A stretch of DNA of 64,000 nt, from NCBI GenBank assembly GCA_014529385.2, contig CM043970.1, positions 48,627,279-48,691,278 of the forward strand. Reading direction: 5' to 3'. The DNA comes from Adiantum capillus-veneris. Lineage: Eukaryota > Streptophyta > Polypodiopsida > Polypodiales > Pteridaceae. The notes below the pieces were generated by a model. It was not told where the DNA came from, ran no database searches, and saw only the letters and a program-made list of their open reading frames with translations. Position 1 is the stretch's first letter, and every line of letters starts with the position of its first letter. Below, one piece after another: positions 12,105-25,300 of the stretch. The translations under genes were made by a program, and so were the position numbers.

Positions 12105-13823
12105 GCAATTTTGAAGGCTAGGGTTACTCCTCTAACCATGGTTGGGTTAGATTTTCAGCAATTTATCTAATTTCTTTTGCTTGGAATTATCAAGAAGTTG
12201 GTGGGGAAAGAGAGAGGAGAGAAATGGAGGTGATAGGACTTTTCATAGTGGGTTAGTGTTAGTAGAGTTAGTATTAATTTACAAATGGAATTGGATATTT
12301 ACAATGGGAGTATCCATGTAGGATACAAATAAGGAAGAAAAACTCTTAAGAGGTAAGAAAAGGTGGATTTCTTACAAGGTTGATGTTCCAAGTGTCTTGA
12401 GTAGGGCCAATTTTGACGCTTGTTGACGGTCCACTAGCTTTGACGGTACATTTTTTCTCCACTCTTGACCTTCCTTGAGAGACAAGGTAATTGAAGCTGA
12501 GTAATCAACCACTATGATGCTGTCTTTTAAGAGAAGAGGCTGAATTTTGTGGTTTTTTTGATAGATATGGGTAAATTGGAGAAGGAAAAATGAGACTAGG
12601 TGGTCAATTTTGGAATGGAATTGTGTGTGGGAGGTATGAGTTCACCATGGTTTCTCTTATTCTTCAAGGTTGAGGAGAAGGTGAGTAGGGTGCAGAGAGG
12701 AGTGGTGAGAGAGGTGGGGATGATGAGTGGAGATGTGTGTGTGAAAGAGGAAAATGATAAAGTGGAACAGAGAGTGTTGCTGCATAGCATGGGAAAACTG
12801 GGGTCCACTAATAAAATCATAGCTCACAGCTCGTAGCTCAAAAAAATATGAAAAAATTTGAGGCAAAAGTTCAGCCCACGAGCTACAACTTTTGTTTGTA
12901 TTACCTTTTCAAATTCGGAGAGCAAGTGAACTTTAAAAATTCAGCAAAACCGACCGTTTTTTTCCACTGCACAAGGTCCTTGTGGGGTCCTTCTTTGGAT
13001 GATTTTTTTGAATACCTCCAAGAGTGAGCCCTCCATAGTGCATGTATGCATGCCACCTACCCTTGACCTTATTTGGTAGGTCTATAATTGAAGATATTGT
13101 TGAGATCATGATATAAGTGAATAGTACAACTAAGAAAATCAAATATTGAGGGGTCTAAAAAATATGTATATGTCAAATATAAATAATATAAGTGGAAAAA
13201 ATATAAAGGGGTCAAAAGAAATCTCTCTCATTATGAGGCTACCATAAAAAGATAAATATTTTTGGTGTTCTAATTTTTTAGAAAAAAAACAAAATAGATG
13301 TAGGAAGGAAAAAATCACAATAGTGAAAAAATATACACATAAATAAAACTAGTTTTTTTTGGATTTTTGTTGGGGTGGAGTTACACCAAATATAAGAGAA
13401 GCTTAAATGAAAATATTTCTATATGGAATAAAGAGTATGAAAAATGGTAAGAAAAATTGTGGTAATGGTGAGGCAATGTACAGAGCATAAATAACACACA
13501 CCTAGGTAGAAATATTTAAATAAATACCAAAATAATTATGAAAAAATCTTTTATTTAGGCCCTATATACAAAGAAATATTTACATACGCATGGGCCATAA
13601 TATACTTATATTTTTTATATTTTATATTTTTTTGGCTCAACTAGCCCAATGACTAGCTAATTGAGGGTTTTTTATTTCAGTAAGGAGATATGGGAAAAGT
13701 CCCCTAACTCATACGTACCTATATACAGTGAAAGGGTGGGGGTAACCACAATGTTTGAGTGATTTGATAGGGTGAGATAACTCACTATGGCAATTACAGA
13801 GAGCCGAAAATCGGCTATCATTA

Positions 13824-13834
13824 GCCCTCCCCCA
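13824..13834 (-). other. polypurine tract of B
   Basis: On the minus strand the sequence reads gggggagggctaa directly followed by TGATAGCC, the LTR start. The same tract precedes the D 3' LTR, and nearly the same one precedes the C LTR. Confidence 0.85.
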
Positions 13835-13848
13835 GGATGATGGTATAT

Positions 13849-16800
13849 TCATGTACCATCATAGAGCATCTTTTCCAAAGAGAGTGCTTCAGAGTCCTTG
13901 ACGAGATCTTCATTGTTTAGCCCCTCAGAATTTTGGCTGGAGTTACACTTATGCTTCATGTAACAATACTTACATGGGACAGCGGCCTTTGGACAGATCT
14001 TTGGTAGATCCTTTGGTAGAAGGCGACTCAAATAGGGCTTCAAGCGATACCCGTTTACCTTCCTGGAGTGCTCTTTCCCATTCAAGTCCATAAGTTGATA
14101 GTAACTTGAATTGAAAGCCTTCTTGACTATGTATGGCCCCTGCCATCTTGTTTCAAATTTGGCATCAAAACGATTATCGAGTCGATTGTCATATCTTAGC
14201 ACAAGATCTCCTTCATTGATGCCTTTGTCCTTCACTTGCTTGTCAAGCTTCTCCTTTGTCTATGTGGCTTTCCTCTTATAGCACTCGTATGCTGCTTCTC
14301 TTTTCCACTCAAGCTCAGCTAAGGTAAGAAGTCGATCCATCCATGCTTCTTGATCATCTTGTGCTGATTTGCCATGAAGTCGAATTGTTGGAATGTTTAG
14401 CTCAATTGGCTGTAAAGCCTCTTGACCATAGACCAAGTGAAATGGTGTGAACTCCGTGGCTTCCCTATATGTGGTTCGATACGCCCACAAGGCACCATCC
14501 AAGAAGTCATCCCACAACTTTGTCTTGTTTTTCACCATCTTTCTAATGATTCCTGCAATGACACCATTAGCTTTTTCTACCAAACCATTTGATTGGGGAT
14601 AGTAGGGTGTACTGTGACGATGTAGAATGCGAAGTTCTTCACAGACTTCTGTGAGCAATCCCTTTCTAAACCCTGGACCATTATCAGAAACAATCTCCAA
14701 AGGTGTGCCAAATCTACAACAAGTGTGAGTGTAGACGAATTTGCTCACTGTCTTCTCATTTACCTTTGCCACACTTTGTGCTTCCACCCACCTAGTCATA
14801 TAGTCTACAGCCACTAGAATGTAGAGTTTACCATTTTTTGTCCTAGGCAGAGGACCCATAGCATCAATGCCCCACTTTTCAAACGGTCCATTTGCAAGCA
14901 CGATTTGCCTTGGACCATAAACCAATCTTCTATTCCCATTTACCTGACAATTGTGACAACTTTTACACCAATGTTGGACATCCACATGCAGACTTGGCCA
15001 AACATACCCCGCAAGCAAAATATTCTTCACAGTTAATTCTTGGGCAAAATGACCACCACATGCTTCTTCATGCAAACCTTTTAGAATGGCTGGAATTTCC
15101 TCAATAGTTGGTACTCTTCTGCATACTTGATCCCTCCCTCTTTGATAGAGGGAGCCTTCTAGGAAGAGATATGCGCTTGCCTTCTTCATGAGTCTCCTCT
15201 TCTGAGCCTTCGTGAAGTCTTGTGGAAACTCGCCCTCCAAAATGTAGCTAATAATGGGAGTCAATGACTCCAATCCCTGGTATCTCGGTTGCTTGACAGC
15301 TGCTGCCACCATGATGACCTGCACTTCTTTCTCAACACATGTAACTACTTGCTGTGCAAGTAAATCGGCATCTTCATTCTGTTTCCTAGGAATATGATAT
15401 AGTTGCACTTCTTCAAATTGATTAAACAATCTACGAATGGCATGAACTTTTGTTCGTAAGCTTTCATTCTTGCATGCCCAAATGCCTAAAATCTGTTTAA
15501 CAATGAGAAGTGCATCTCCCTTTACCATGAGGCGTTGTATCCCTTGGCCAATGCACATCTTCAAACCATGAATTAGTGTGTCGTATTCTGCTTCATTGTT
15601 GCTAGTTGAACTTGGTAGATTGAACTTCTCTTTCATGACCACCTCTCCACTTGGGTTGAGCAACACTAGCCCTCCCCCTGCTTTTCCTGTGGCTCGACGA
15701 AAAGCTCCATCAAAGAACAAGGTAAAAGCATTAGGAATACTTTTTGGTGGTGGTAATGGTAGGGTCTTTACTTCAGGCACCTTAATCTCCTTTTCATGCA
15801 CCCTATAAGTGAGAATCCCTGCCAATTGTGCACGCACACTATCTTCTACCTTGAAAGAGTATTGAAACTCTTGCAACTCCATAATCCACTTTGAGATCCT
15901 AGTACTAAGATTCATTTGAGATGACACCCAAGGGAACAAATTCTCTGCGGTGAGAATTACAAAAGGTTTTGGGAGCAAGTAGGATCTAAACTTCTTATCG
16001 CAAACATGAGAGAAAGCATCATGAGTTCTGCTTCTGTGTAGTCTCTCTCCAAAGCATTCATGACCCTACTAGCAAAGTAGATGGGTCGCATCCTTGTACT
16101 GTGGGGATCTTGTTGTAGCAACACAGCACCAATTGTTTCCCTTCCAACACTAGAGCTAACAAGGAATGTGTACTCCCAACAAGGAGGCATGAGTGTTGGT
16201 AGCTCTGACAAAATGACTTTAATGTTACAAAAATACTCTTCAAGCTCATCAGACCATGCAAATTCTACTTCTTGTGTCAACTTTTGCAAAGGATGAAGCA
16301 ACTCCGAAGCTAAGTGAATAAAGCGTGACATATACTTCACTTTTTGAATGAATGATATGACCTCTTTGAGATTCTTGGGTGAGGGGAGCTCAATAAGAGC
16401 CTTTGCCTTTGAAGGATCCACCTCAATGCCTTTATAGGAAACCTTGTGACCAAGCAAGACCACTTCATCCTCAGCTATGTGACACTTGTCGGGGCTGAGT
16501 TGACCTCCCATGTCATAGAGCTTCTTTAAACCTTCTTCTACCCTTTGTAGATGGAATGATTTTGAGCTATAAATGCAAAAATCATCAATAAAAACCCTAA
16601 TGGACTTTCCAAAGAATGCTTGAAACACCATGTTCATGAAGCGTTGGAAAGTTGCAGGAGCATTTGTCAGGCCAAATGGCATGACTCTAAAAGCATAACA
16701 ACCCCAAGGAGTGATAAAGGTTGTTTTCAATTGATCCTCCAATGCGATACCTATTTGAAAGTAACCCGAGTAGCCATCGCACACGGTGTACTTCTCATGA

Positions 16801-19128
16801 CCAGCTACCTCATTTAGTATCTTATCCTGGAATGGGAGGGGAAAGTGATCTCTTTTTGTTGCCTCATTGAGGGGACGGTAATCCACACACACCCTCCACT
16901 TGCCATTTTTCTTAGGAGTGACAACAACAGGAGAGACCCACTCTGAATTCTCCACTGGATAAATGAAACCTGTTGCTAGAAGCTTTCTTACCTCCTTGAG
17001 TAGAGCCTGTTCCTTTATAACTCCTAGCCTTCGTAGCTTTTGAGCTTTAGGTGTGGCCTCAGGCTTTAACTCAATCTTGTGTTGAACAACATCTACCCCA
17101 CGCACGTCGGTGTAGTCTTTAGCAAAAAGCCTAGGAAATTTCCTTAGCACACATTTGAACTCCTCTCTTTCATCCTTTGTAAGTGTTGTAGACAACATAC
17201 CTTCTAACATTCCTTCATCTTCCACCTTTTGGTTCTCTTGGGAACCTACCTCTTCCAAACCTCGAGAAGAGGTCTCCTGGTTGTTTGGCTTAAACCTTAC
17301 CCCCATGACTTCAATGGAGGACTCCTCTTCAGTAATGCTGCCGCTACTTTCTTCTTCTGAAGTGTTTTCAGTCCAATCTTCTTCCGTCTCACTTCGAGAT
17401 GATTCTTCATGGAGCTCCTCTTGGCGTTGCTCCTTCATGTCAAAGACAACCTTCTTGTGATTGTCATTCATGCAAATTAGCTTTCCACTCTCCCAATCCT
17501 GCAAAGCTTGCATTTTCATTACCCATGGTCTTCCTAGGATAAATGGGTAACCATTTCCCTTGGTAGACATGACATAGAAATCCACTGCCTTCTTAATGCC
17601 AAAGGCCTCCACAAAAAAAAAAATTACAAATGCCTACGCACCTAGCCTTGCTATTGTTTGCCATTTTCACTTTGATTTCAGGTGTCTCATGGATGTGCAT
17701 GCCTATTCTTTGCATGAGCCCTTCTGTCATGATGCAAATTTGTGCACCCCCATCCACTAGACCTTTCCTAACCAATCTTCCTTTTATGTAACAATCTAGC
17801 ACAGGTGTAATATCCTCGTTCATTTCAGCATGTGCAATTTTTACAACAAGAAAACTCTCTTTTACCTTTCTCCTAGTGCTAACTGCCTTTGTTAAATCCC
17901 TCCTAACTTGTGGGCATAATGCAAGAAACTGAGGCCATGAGATATCAGGACCCTTACCTCGCATGTCTTCCAACAGGTTGTATGGAGCCATACCATGTCC
18001 AAGAGGGAAGTCTTGGAGATTGATACGACGTCAAGTCCTCTTAGCTTCCTTGGTCTCCTTTGCCTTCTTGCCTTGTCCATGGTCACTCTGTGATGGGACA
18101 CCCTCTTTCTCTTTACCTTTTCCTCGGCCACGCTTAATGCCATTTCCTTCCATGTCAACCTCATTTGATTTTGTCACCTCTACCACATGCACATTTGGAT
18201 CTGGAAAAGGTGGAACTCCTTCTACCCCTTGTGGAGGTGGTCTTGGTCCATTTGGTCTTTGTAGAAGCCTTGGTTGTTGACCAGTTCCTTCACCTGCATT
18301 CATCACTGGGTAATTCAAGTTAGGTCTCCCTGGCTCCCCACGGGGCCAAGGACAATTATACATCCCATGTCCAGACTCTCCGCAATTCCAACATTGCAAG
18401 ACTCTCCTAGTTCGTGGCTCTCTCTCTTCTGACTTATTTTCTTGTCCCTTTGGACCTACAGCTTGTGCAAGGTGAATTGACAGGCTGCTTAAAGATTCAT
18501 TTAACTTCTCAATCACTTCAGCCGTTACCTCAGGAAGCTCCCTAGATGTTGATGCTTGTGACTTACCTTTGGGTCTAAGACCTTCTATTGGAACCTCTCT
18601 CCTTAAGCACTTGAGTTTCCTATACTTCTCAGCAGCCCTAGTTTCAGCTGCATCAAAAATAGCAGGTGCACCCGCCTCAACTTTTACCTTAAGGTCAGGA
18701 AAGATTCCGGCTATGAACCTCTCCTTCTTTAGAAATTTTGCACCATCACCAGGGTTAGCAACATTTCATATCCATAGAGCCCAAAGACGTAGAAACTCTT
18801 GCTTGTACAAGTAGTAGTCATCTAAGTCTTTTTGCTTATGAGAAACAGTGTCTTGCCATAATTTTTGAGTGTTTTGGGGATCAAAGAAGTATTTCTTGAA
18901 ACGATTCAAAACTTCTGTGTAATTCCCCTTAACTTCCTCAGTCAAAGAGTCAAACCAAGTGCTAGCATCTTTCCTAAGGACCACTTCAAACATTTCTACA
19001 CGTTCTTGATCAGTTATTATCCTCTTCATACGGCAAGACATCTTGAAATTCGCTAAAAATAATTCTGCATCCTCTCCAGGCTCTCCAAAGAAAAGAGGAT
19101 ACCTAGACATTTGGCGTTGGCTTTCCAT
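13849..19128 (-). pseudogene. gag-pol: gag-pol of element B, damaged
   Basis: Starts at ATG 19128 (MESQRQMSRYPLFF). In order: gag domain, CCHC knuckle CWNCGESGHGMYNC, protease with VDGGAQ, RT with VCVDYRPLN and FIDDFCIYS, RNase H with YFASRVMNALERDY, archaeal-type RNase H with FFDGAF, NNEAEY and KGDALLIVKQ, integrase with the zinc region, GIDAMGPLP, VSDNGPGF and YYPQSNGLVEKANG. Breaks: TGA at 18766-18768 and TGA at 18031-18033 (both CGA to TGA relative to D), a frameshift at 17600-17630 in an A/T run, a frameshift near 15970, and TAG at 14260-14262 in the integrase C-terminus. The last stop is also present in D. The copy is dead, but the domain order is fully clear. Confidence 0.93.
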
Positions 19129-19213
19129 TGAATTGATTTCAAAGTGACACCCGTTTTTGTTTTTCTTTCTTAAAAAGATTTACACAATAATGTTTTCTAG
19201 CTTGCAATCTATT

Positions 19214-19432
19214 CTACAACAAAATAAAGATATTCACATCAAACGACCTATGATAATCAATAAGAGGTAGGATGACAGGGTTTGGTGATGCGAGAATTTC
19301 TCCTACTCTTTGGGCACCAAACATGAACACCATACGTTGTTGAAAATGGATTTTCCTACTAATTGCAATGTTTATTCTAATGTGTGGAGTGAAATGGAAG
19401 GGGAAAACCTCTATTCCTGGGCCATTATCCAT
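19214..19432 (-). CDS. small ORF α2 of element B (72 aa)
   Basis: Begins with ATG and a MDNGPGIEVFPFHF segment; a later block reads VFMFGAQRVGEILASPNP and the C-terminus has SFDVNIFIL. It is the second of two adjacent ORFs between the primer site and gag, similar to each other in the Ile/Leu-rich second half. Close counterparts exist in D (51062-51280) and in both C copies. The conservation between families argues that it is a real element gene. No known domain is recognised. Its charge and short hydrophobic stretches do not give a clear membrane segment. Confidence 0.7.
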   Translation of the reverse strand: MDNGPGIEVFPFHFTPHIRINIAISRKIHFQQRMVFMFGAQRVGEILASPNPVILPLIDYHRSFDVNIFILL

Positions 19433-19446
19433 GGTCTATGCATGAC

Positions 19447-19665
19447 CTAATGCTTAAACAAAACAAAAATATAGACGTCCAAACTAAGGTCGTACCTAAT
19501 GAAAGGCAAAATAAAAGGATTTATTGAAGCGTTTATCTCGGCCAACCTAAGAGGACCTAAAATTCTACGAATGACACGTTGAAATTGCAACTTAGTACTA
19601 ACAATTATGTGTACCTTTTGCCTTGCAATGGGAATGAAGGGATCATACAAATTTTCGTGATTCAT
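19447..19665 (-). CDS. small ORF α1 of element B (72 aa)
   Basis: Begins with ATG, MNHENLYDPFIPIARQ, then VIRRILGPLRLAEINAS and SLDVYIFVL. It is the first ORF after the primer site and lies just ahead of α2, separated by about 14 bases, suggesting one bicistronic leader. The pattern INxS..PFILP..Y..S.DV.IF is shared with α2, so the two probably arose by duplication. Function unknown. Confidence 0.7.
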   Translation of the reverse strand: MNHENLYDPFIPIARQKVHIIVSTKLQFQRVIRRILGPLRLAEINASINPFILPFIRYDLSLDVYIFVLFKH

Positions 19666-19719
19666 GCAAACTACTTGACTATGCTAAAGGTTGATTCTAC
19701 ACAAAAATACACAAGCCGT

Positions 19720-19736
19720 CCTCCGTGGGGGCACCA
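19720..19736 (-). other. primer binding site of B
   Basis: On the minus strand, three bases after the LTR end, the sequence is TGGTGCCCCCACGGAGG. D and C have the same site with AC-TGAGG instead of AC-GGAGG. It begins with TGG as expected for a tRNA 3' CCA end; I do not assign the tRNA. Confidence 0.75.
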
Positions 19737-19739
19737 ATT

Positions 19740-22317
19740 TGAAGTGGTCTGGGGCGGGCAACAAGAAGAGCAACCTCTAGACACCCTTCAAGGCTCCCGT
19801 GTTGCTCAATTGGGTTGGGGTTGGAAAAAACAACAAACACGCACACAAACCCGCAACCTAAACCTACACAAATTTAGGGCACCACCTAGTTTTGGATGCG
19901 AAGTAGGACGCGTAGAGAGAGAGAGAGAGAGATAGTGCTCGGGCTGCTTTGAAACGTATCGGCAATGATCAAGCAAACACAACTATATATTTAAGAAAGA
20001 GAGAGAAAGGGGGAGGGGGTGCTTGTTGCATTAATACCTTCTTACAAATCTGTCATGACAAATCAAAGTGAGATTAGTATTTGTTCAACATATCTTGCGT
20101 AAATTTCACCACAACACATCACAAGAAAAGCCACCCCAATCACTGTCTTAAGGCCAGGGGAGTCCTCTCCACCCTATCGCCCTCTTACAGTATGTGGGAT
20201 TTATGGCTAGATTGATGACAACACCAGAGACAAGCTATCAAGAACTTAACAAAAAACACCAAGACACTTACGCATCATTTTTGTCCATTACTTCACGTTG
20301 GAAGGGAGACAAAGTATCCAAGCTTAGTCCAAATCCACCCTCCTTGATTCAGCAAATGTTGGGCTTACACTAGTAGGAGAAATGATAGATTTCCTACTCT
20401 CAATTGAATGATCACTCTCTCTCTTACAATGGCATAGAGTTCCCTTGCTAATCCCCTATTACAACACATGCACATGCATAAGACAATGAGCTTCCACTCA
20501 AGAGCTCCTTCTAGAGAGGTTGAGCTTGGCTTCTCAAGCTATAGCATAGTGCTCTTGCTTATGGCTCCCCTTTTTGTGCTAGCTACACCCTCCTTTTATA
20601 GCAATTTTGAAGGCTAGGGTTACTCCTCTAACCATGGTTGGATTAGATTTTCAGCAATTTATCTAATTTCTTTTGCTTGGAATTATCAAGAAGTTGGTGG
20701 GGAAAGAGAGAGGAGAGAAATGGAGGTGATAGGACTTTTCATAGTGGGTTAGTGTTAGTAGAGTTAGTATTAATTTACAAATGGAATTGGATATTTACAA
20801 TGGGAGTATCCATGTAGGATAGAAATAAGTAAGAAAAACTCTTAAGAGGTAAGAAAAGGTGGATTTCTTACAAGGTTGATGCTCCAAGTGTCTTGAGTAG
20901 GGCCAATTTTGACGCTTGTTGACGGTCCACTAGCTTTGACGGTACATTTTTTCTCCACTCTTGACCTTCCTTGAGAGACAAGGTAATTGAAGCTGAGTAA
21001 TCAACCACCATGATGCTGTCTTTTAAGAGAAGAGGATGAATTTTGTGGTTTTTTTTATAGATATGGGTAACTTGGAGAAGGAAAAATGAGACTAGGTGGT
21101 CAATTTTGGAATGGAATTGTGTGTGGGAGGTATGAGTTCACCATGGTTTCTCTTATTCTTCAAGGTTGAGGAGAAGGTGAGTAGGGTGCAGAGAGGAGTG
21201 GTGAGAGAGGTGGGGATGATGAGTGGAGATGTGTGTGTGAAAGAGGAAAATGATAAAGTGGAAGAGAGAGTGTGGCTGCATAGCATGGGAAAACTGGGGT
21301 CCACTAATAAAATCATAGCTCACAGCTCGTAGCTCAAAAAAATATGAAAAAATTTGAGGCAAAAGTTCAGCCCACGAGCTACAACTTTTGTTTGTATTAC
21401 CTTTTCAAAGTCGGAGAGCAAGTGAACTTTAAAAATTCAGCGAAACCAACCGTTTTTTTCCACTGCACAAGGTCCTTGTGGGGTCCTTCTTTGGATGATT
21501 TTTTTGAATACCTCCAAGAGTGAGCCCTCCATAGTGCATGTATGCATGGCACCTACCCTTGACCTTATTTGGTAGGTCTATAATTGAAGATATTGTTGAG
21601 ATCATGATATAAGTGAATAGTACAACTAAGAAAATCAAATATTGAGGGGTCTAAAAAATATGTATATGTCAAATATAAATAATATAAGTGGAAAAAATAT
21701 AAAGGGGTCAAAAGAAATCTCTCTCATTATGAGGCTACCATAAAAAGATAAAATTTTTGTGTGTTCTAATTTTTTAGAAAAAAAACAAAATAGATGTAGG
21801 AAGGAAAAAATCACAATAGTGAAAAAATATACACATAAATAAAACTAGTTTTTTTTGGATTTTTGTTGGGGTGGAGTTACACCAAATATAAGAGAAGCTT
21901 ACGTGAAAATATTTCTATATGGAATAAAGAGTATGAAAAATGGTAAGAAAAATTGTGGTAATGGTGAGGCAATGTACAGAGCATAAATAACACACACCTA
22001 GGTAGAAATATTTAAATAAATACCAAAATAATTATGAAAAAATCTTTTATTTAGGCCCTATATACAAAGAAATATTTACATACGCATGGGCCATAATATA
22101 CTTATATTTTTTATTTTTTTTATTTTTTTTGGCTCAACTAGCCCAATGACTAGCTAATTGAGGGTTTTTTATTTCAGTAAGGAGATATGGAAAAAGTCCC
22201 CTAACTCACATGCACCTATATACAGTGAAAGGGTGGGGGTAACCACAGTGTTTGAGTGATTTGATAGGGTGAGATAACTCACTATGGCAATTACAGAGAG
22301 CCGAAAAATGGCTATCA
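19740..22317 (-). repeat. 5' LTR of B (2578 bp)
   Basis: Matches 11188-13820 almost throughout and has the same TG/CA ends on the minus strand. The microsatellite is short here (19914-19932). A TATAAAAG box lies at 20593-20600 on the minus strand. Immediately beyond the right end comes atgt and then the RT region of element A. Confidence 0.95.
20593..20600 (-). promoter_or_regulatory. TATA box of the B 5' LTR
   Basis: TATAAAAG on the minus strand in the LTR that would drive transcription of B toward lower coordinates. Confidence 0.65.
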
Positions 22318-22321
22318 ATGT
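22318..22321 (+). repeat. target site duplication, right side of B (atgt)
   Basis: Second copy of atgt. The codons of element A continue directly from here (Met-Tyr-Ile-Asp). Confidence 0.9.
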
Positions 22322-25300
22322 ATATAGATGCTAGTGAGCGTGGTCGCACTATTCCACTTGTAAATCCTCTTTCTTTTGATAAGTCAATGAAGAGCTCAGT
22401 TTCTGCGTACATGATTTTTGTCAAAGAGTCTCCAAAAGATACTAATGTTTCATCAAATGTAAATGATAGGAATCAAGAAGAGTTAGACTTGTCTAATTGT
22501 CTAAAAGAATTCCAAGATGTGTTCATCGATGATATCCCTATGGACTTACCTCCAAAACGAGGGGATGATGACCATCGTATTGAGATCCTTCCTCGAAGCT
22601 CACCACCTAACAAGCCTCCTTATCGAGTCTCACAAGCTCAACAAGAGGAGATCATGAGGCAAGTACAAGAGTTGGTAGACAAAGGGATGGTGAGGCCTAG
22701 TTCCTCTCCTTTTTGTTCTCCAGTCCTTTTAGTGCAAGAGAAAGATGATACATACCGTATGTGTGTGGACTATCGAGCACTAAACCATATCACTATCAAA
22801 AACAGATTTCCCGTACCTCGGGTAGAAGATTTGTTTGATAAGCTACAAAGCTCTACCTACTTCAGTAGGATTGACCTTAAGAGTGGCTATCATCAAATAA
22901 GGATAGTGGATGAAGATATCCTAAAGACCGCGTTTCGCACAACATTTGGTCTTTATGAATATCTAGTCATGCCTTTTGGCTTGACTAATGCACCATCTAC
23001 TTTCAATCGTCTCATGGAGAAAATTTTTAGACCATATCAAAAATTCACTGGAGTGTTCTTTGATGATATCATCATCTACTCCAAGTCTTTGGAGGAACAT
23101 AAGCAGCATCTCCAAGTGATTTTTCAAGCATTGAGGGAGAACAAGCTTTATCTCAACCAAAAGAAAAGCAAATTCTTCCTTCAAGAGATTCAATACTTAG
23201 GTCATATTATCTCTAAAGATGGTATCCAAATGGATCCATCAAAGTTAGAGGTAATAAAAGCATGGCCTAACCCAAGAAATCTACATGAGCTAAGAAGCTT
23301 TATTGGTATGTGTGCATACTATAGACGCTTCATAGCAAAATTCTCTCAAGTAGCAGGACCACTACACGACTTAACTAAGAAGAACATTAAGTTTGTATGG
23401 ACTGCTAAGGAGAAAAATGCTTTTGAAAAACTCAAAGAGAAGCTTACTTCCCAACCAGTCCTCGTGCTTCCGGATCTCTCAAAGCCATTTGAGGTCCAAT
23501 GTGATGCTTGTGGTGATTGCCTTGGAGCGGTTTTGCTTCAAGAAGGGCATGCCATAGCATATGAAAGACGAAGGCTCAATAGTGATGAACGAGTCTTGGG
23601 CATTTATGAGAAAGAGCTTTTAGCTGTTCTACATGCCCTAGATACATGAAAGCACTACCTATTTGGGACTCCATTTATCCTACGAACCGACCACCAAAGT
23701 CTCAAGTATTTCACGACGCAAACCAAACTTTCCCACAAACAAATGAGGTGGGCAAATTTTCTTTCGCAATTTAATTTCCATATTGCTCACATAGCTGGTA
23801 AGCACAATCAAGTTGCCGATGCACTTTCACGACGACCAAAAGTTAATGCGGTGTCTATAGCTACTCACAATGATCTATCCTCTAGGATAGATGAGTATGC
23901 TACTGATCTTGGCTTTAGAGACATAATGTCAGCCCTTGCTTTGGGGAAGAAAGAGGAACCATTCACCTTGCAGGATGGTTATCTTCTCCACGGCAATAGG
24001 CTATGTGTTACCCATTCCCTTCGTGAGAAGGTTATGTATGAATCCCATGCTCCTCCATATGCGGGGCATAGAGGTATTCAACCTACTCTCCGAGGAGTAG
24101 AGACGTACTTCTATTGGCCTACCATGAAAGTGGACATACAAGAGTATGTATCAAAATGTGTAGTATGCCAAAAGACCAAGTATGATAGAGGGAAGCAACC
24201 TGGATTACTCCATCCATTGCCTATTCCAAATTCACCATGGGAGAGTATATCCATGGATTTCATCTTTGGATTACCCAAGTCTATCCATGGGAATACAGGA
24301 ATATGGACAATAGTCGACAGGTTTAGCAAGCAAGCACATTTCATTCCTGTCAAAAATACTATTAAGGCACACCAAATGGCAACTCTCTTCATATCTCAGA
24401 TTTTCAAGCACCATGGATTACCCACATCCATCGTGTCAGATAGAGATCCTAGAATGACCAGTAATTTCTGAAAAGGTCTCTTTGAAAATATAGGAACAAG
24501 ATTGAATTTCTCTTCAGCCTATCACCCACAAACGGATGGCCAAAGTGAGATAGCCAATCTTACGATACTTGATCTACTCAAGACTTATGTTACCGAAGTA
24601 GATCAACGCTCTTAATGGGAAAAGTACTTACCTCTTGTAGAGTATGCCTACAATAATACTGTAGATACTTCTACGGGAAAAGAACCTTTTGAGATCATTG
24701 AGGGAAGACCTAAAAGTCCCTTGCTACTCAAAGTACATGGGAAGATCTTCGTCGCCGATGAGTATAGCTGTGACCTACAAGAATCTTTTCAAAAGATTAG
24801 GGAGGCTATATCCATCTCTCAACAAAGGCAAAAAGCTGCTGCTGATAAGCACAGAAGAGTCTTAATGTTCAAAGAAAATGATTGGGTCTTACTCAAGTTT
24901 CCTAAGGCTCAATTAAGGCAAACGACGGGCAAAAATCCTACGGGCCATCAAATATGCTAAACTAGCAAAAAGATACTATGGTCCTTTCTAAATCTTGAAG
25001 CCCATCAACGAAACGGCTTATCAACTCAAGTTGCCCAACCATTGGCTTATACACAATGCCTTTCATGTAAGCCTGCTTAAGCCCTACAAAGGAGAGCCAC
25101 CAACTGAACCAATTATTGAAGACCCTCCCGAAGTTGAAGACCAAGAAGAGGTGCTACAACCCGAAGCTATCCTTCGGCATGAAGACAAGGTACTACGACA
25201 TGGTAAGATTATTCGACGGTATCTTATTAAGTTCAAAAATTATCCTTTTGAAGATGCTAGATGGATGCAAGGAATACAGCTTAAGGATAGTATGAACCTT

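Larger units (their letters stand above)
11188..13820 (-). repeat. 3' LTR of B (2633 bp)
   Basis: Read on the minus strand it starts TGATAGCC and ends GACCGCTTCA. The partner copy is 19740-22317 and differs mainly in the length of a GA/CT microsatellite (73 versus 19 bases). It has a TATAAAAG box on the minus strand at 12097-12104. The first 20 bases can fold into a hairpin (AGCCGA / TCGGCT). ORFs on either strand inside are shared by all four LTRs of this family and are not supported as genes. Confidence 0.95.
11188..22317 (-). mobile_element. complete Tat-type Ty3/gypsy element B, nested in A
   Basis: Read on the minus strand: LTR (22317-19740), primer site, two small ORFs, gag-pro-RT-RH-archaeal RNase H-integrase, polypurine tract, LTR (13820-11188). 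The second RNase H between the first RNase H and integrase is the hallmark of the Tat lineage. It inserted antisense to A between protease and RT with an atgt duplication. The coding part is the close relative of element D but has more damage, and it lacks the β ORF pair that D carries. Confidence 0.95.

Noticed and set aside
12596-12866. Overlapping ORFs of 69-78 codons on both strands in the B LTR, repeated at 21092-21362, 49104-49374 and 58688-58928
   Set aside because: They recur only because they lie in copies of the same LTR. They overlap on opposite strands, have no known motif and lie in the likely promoter region.
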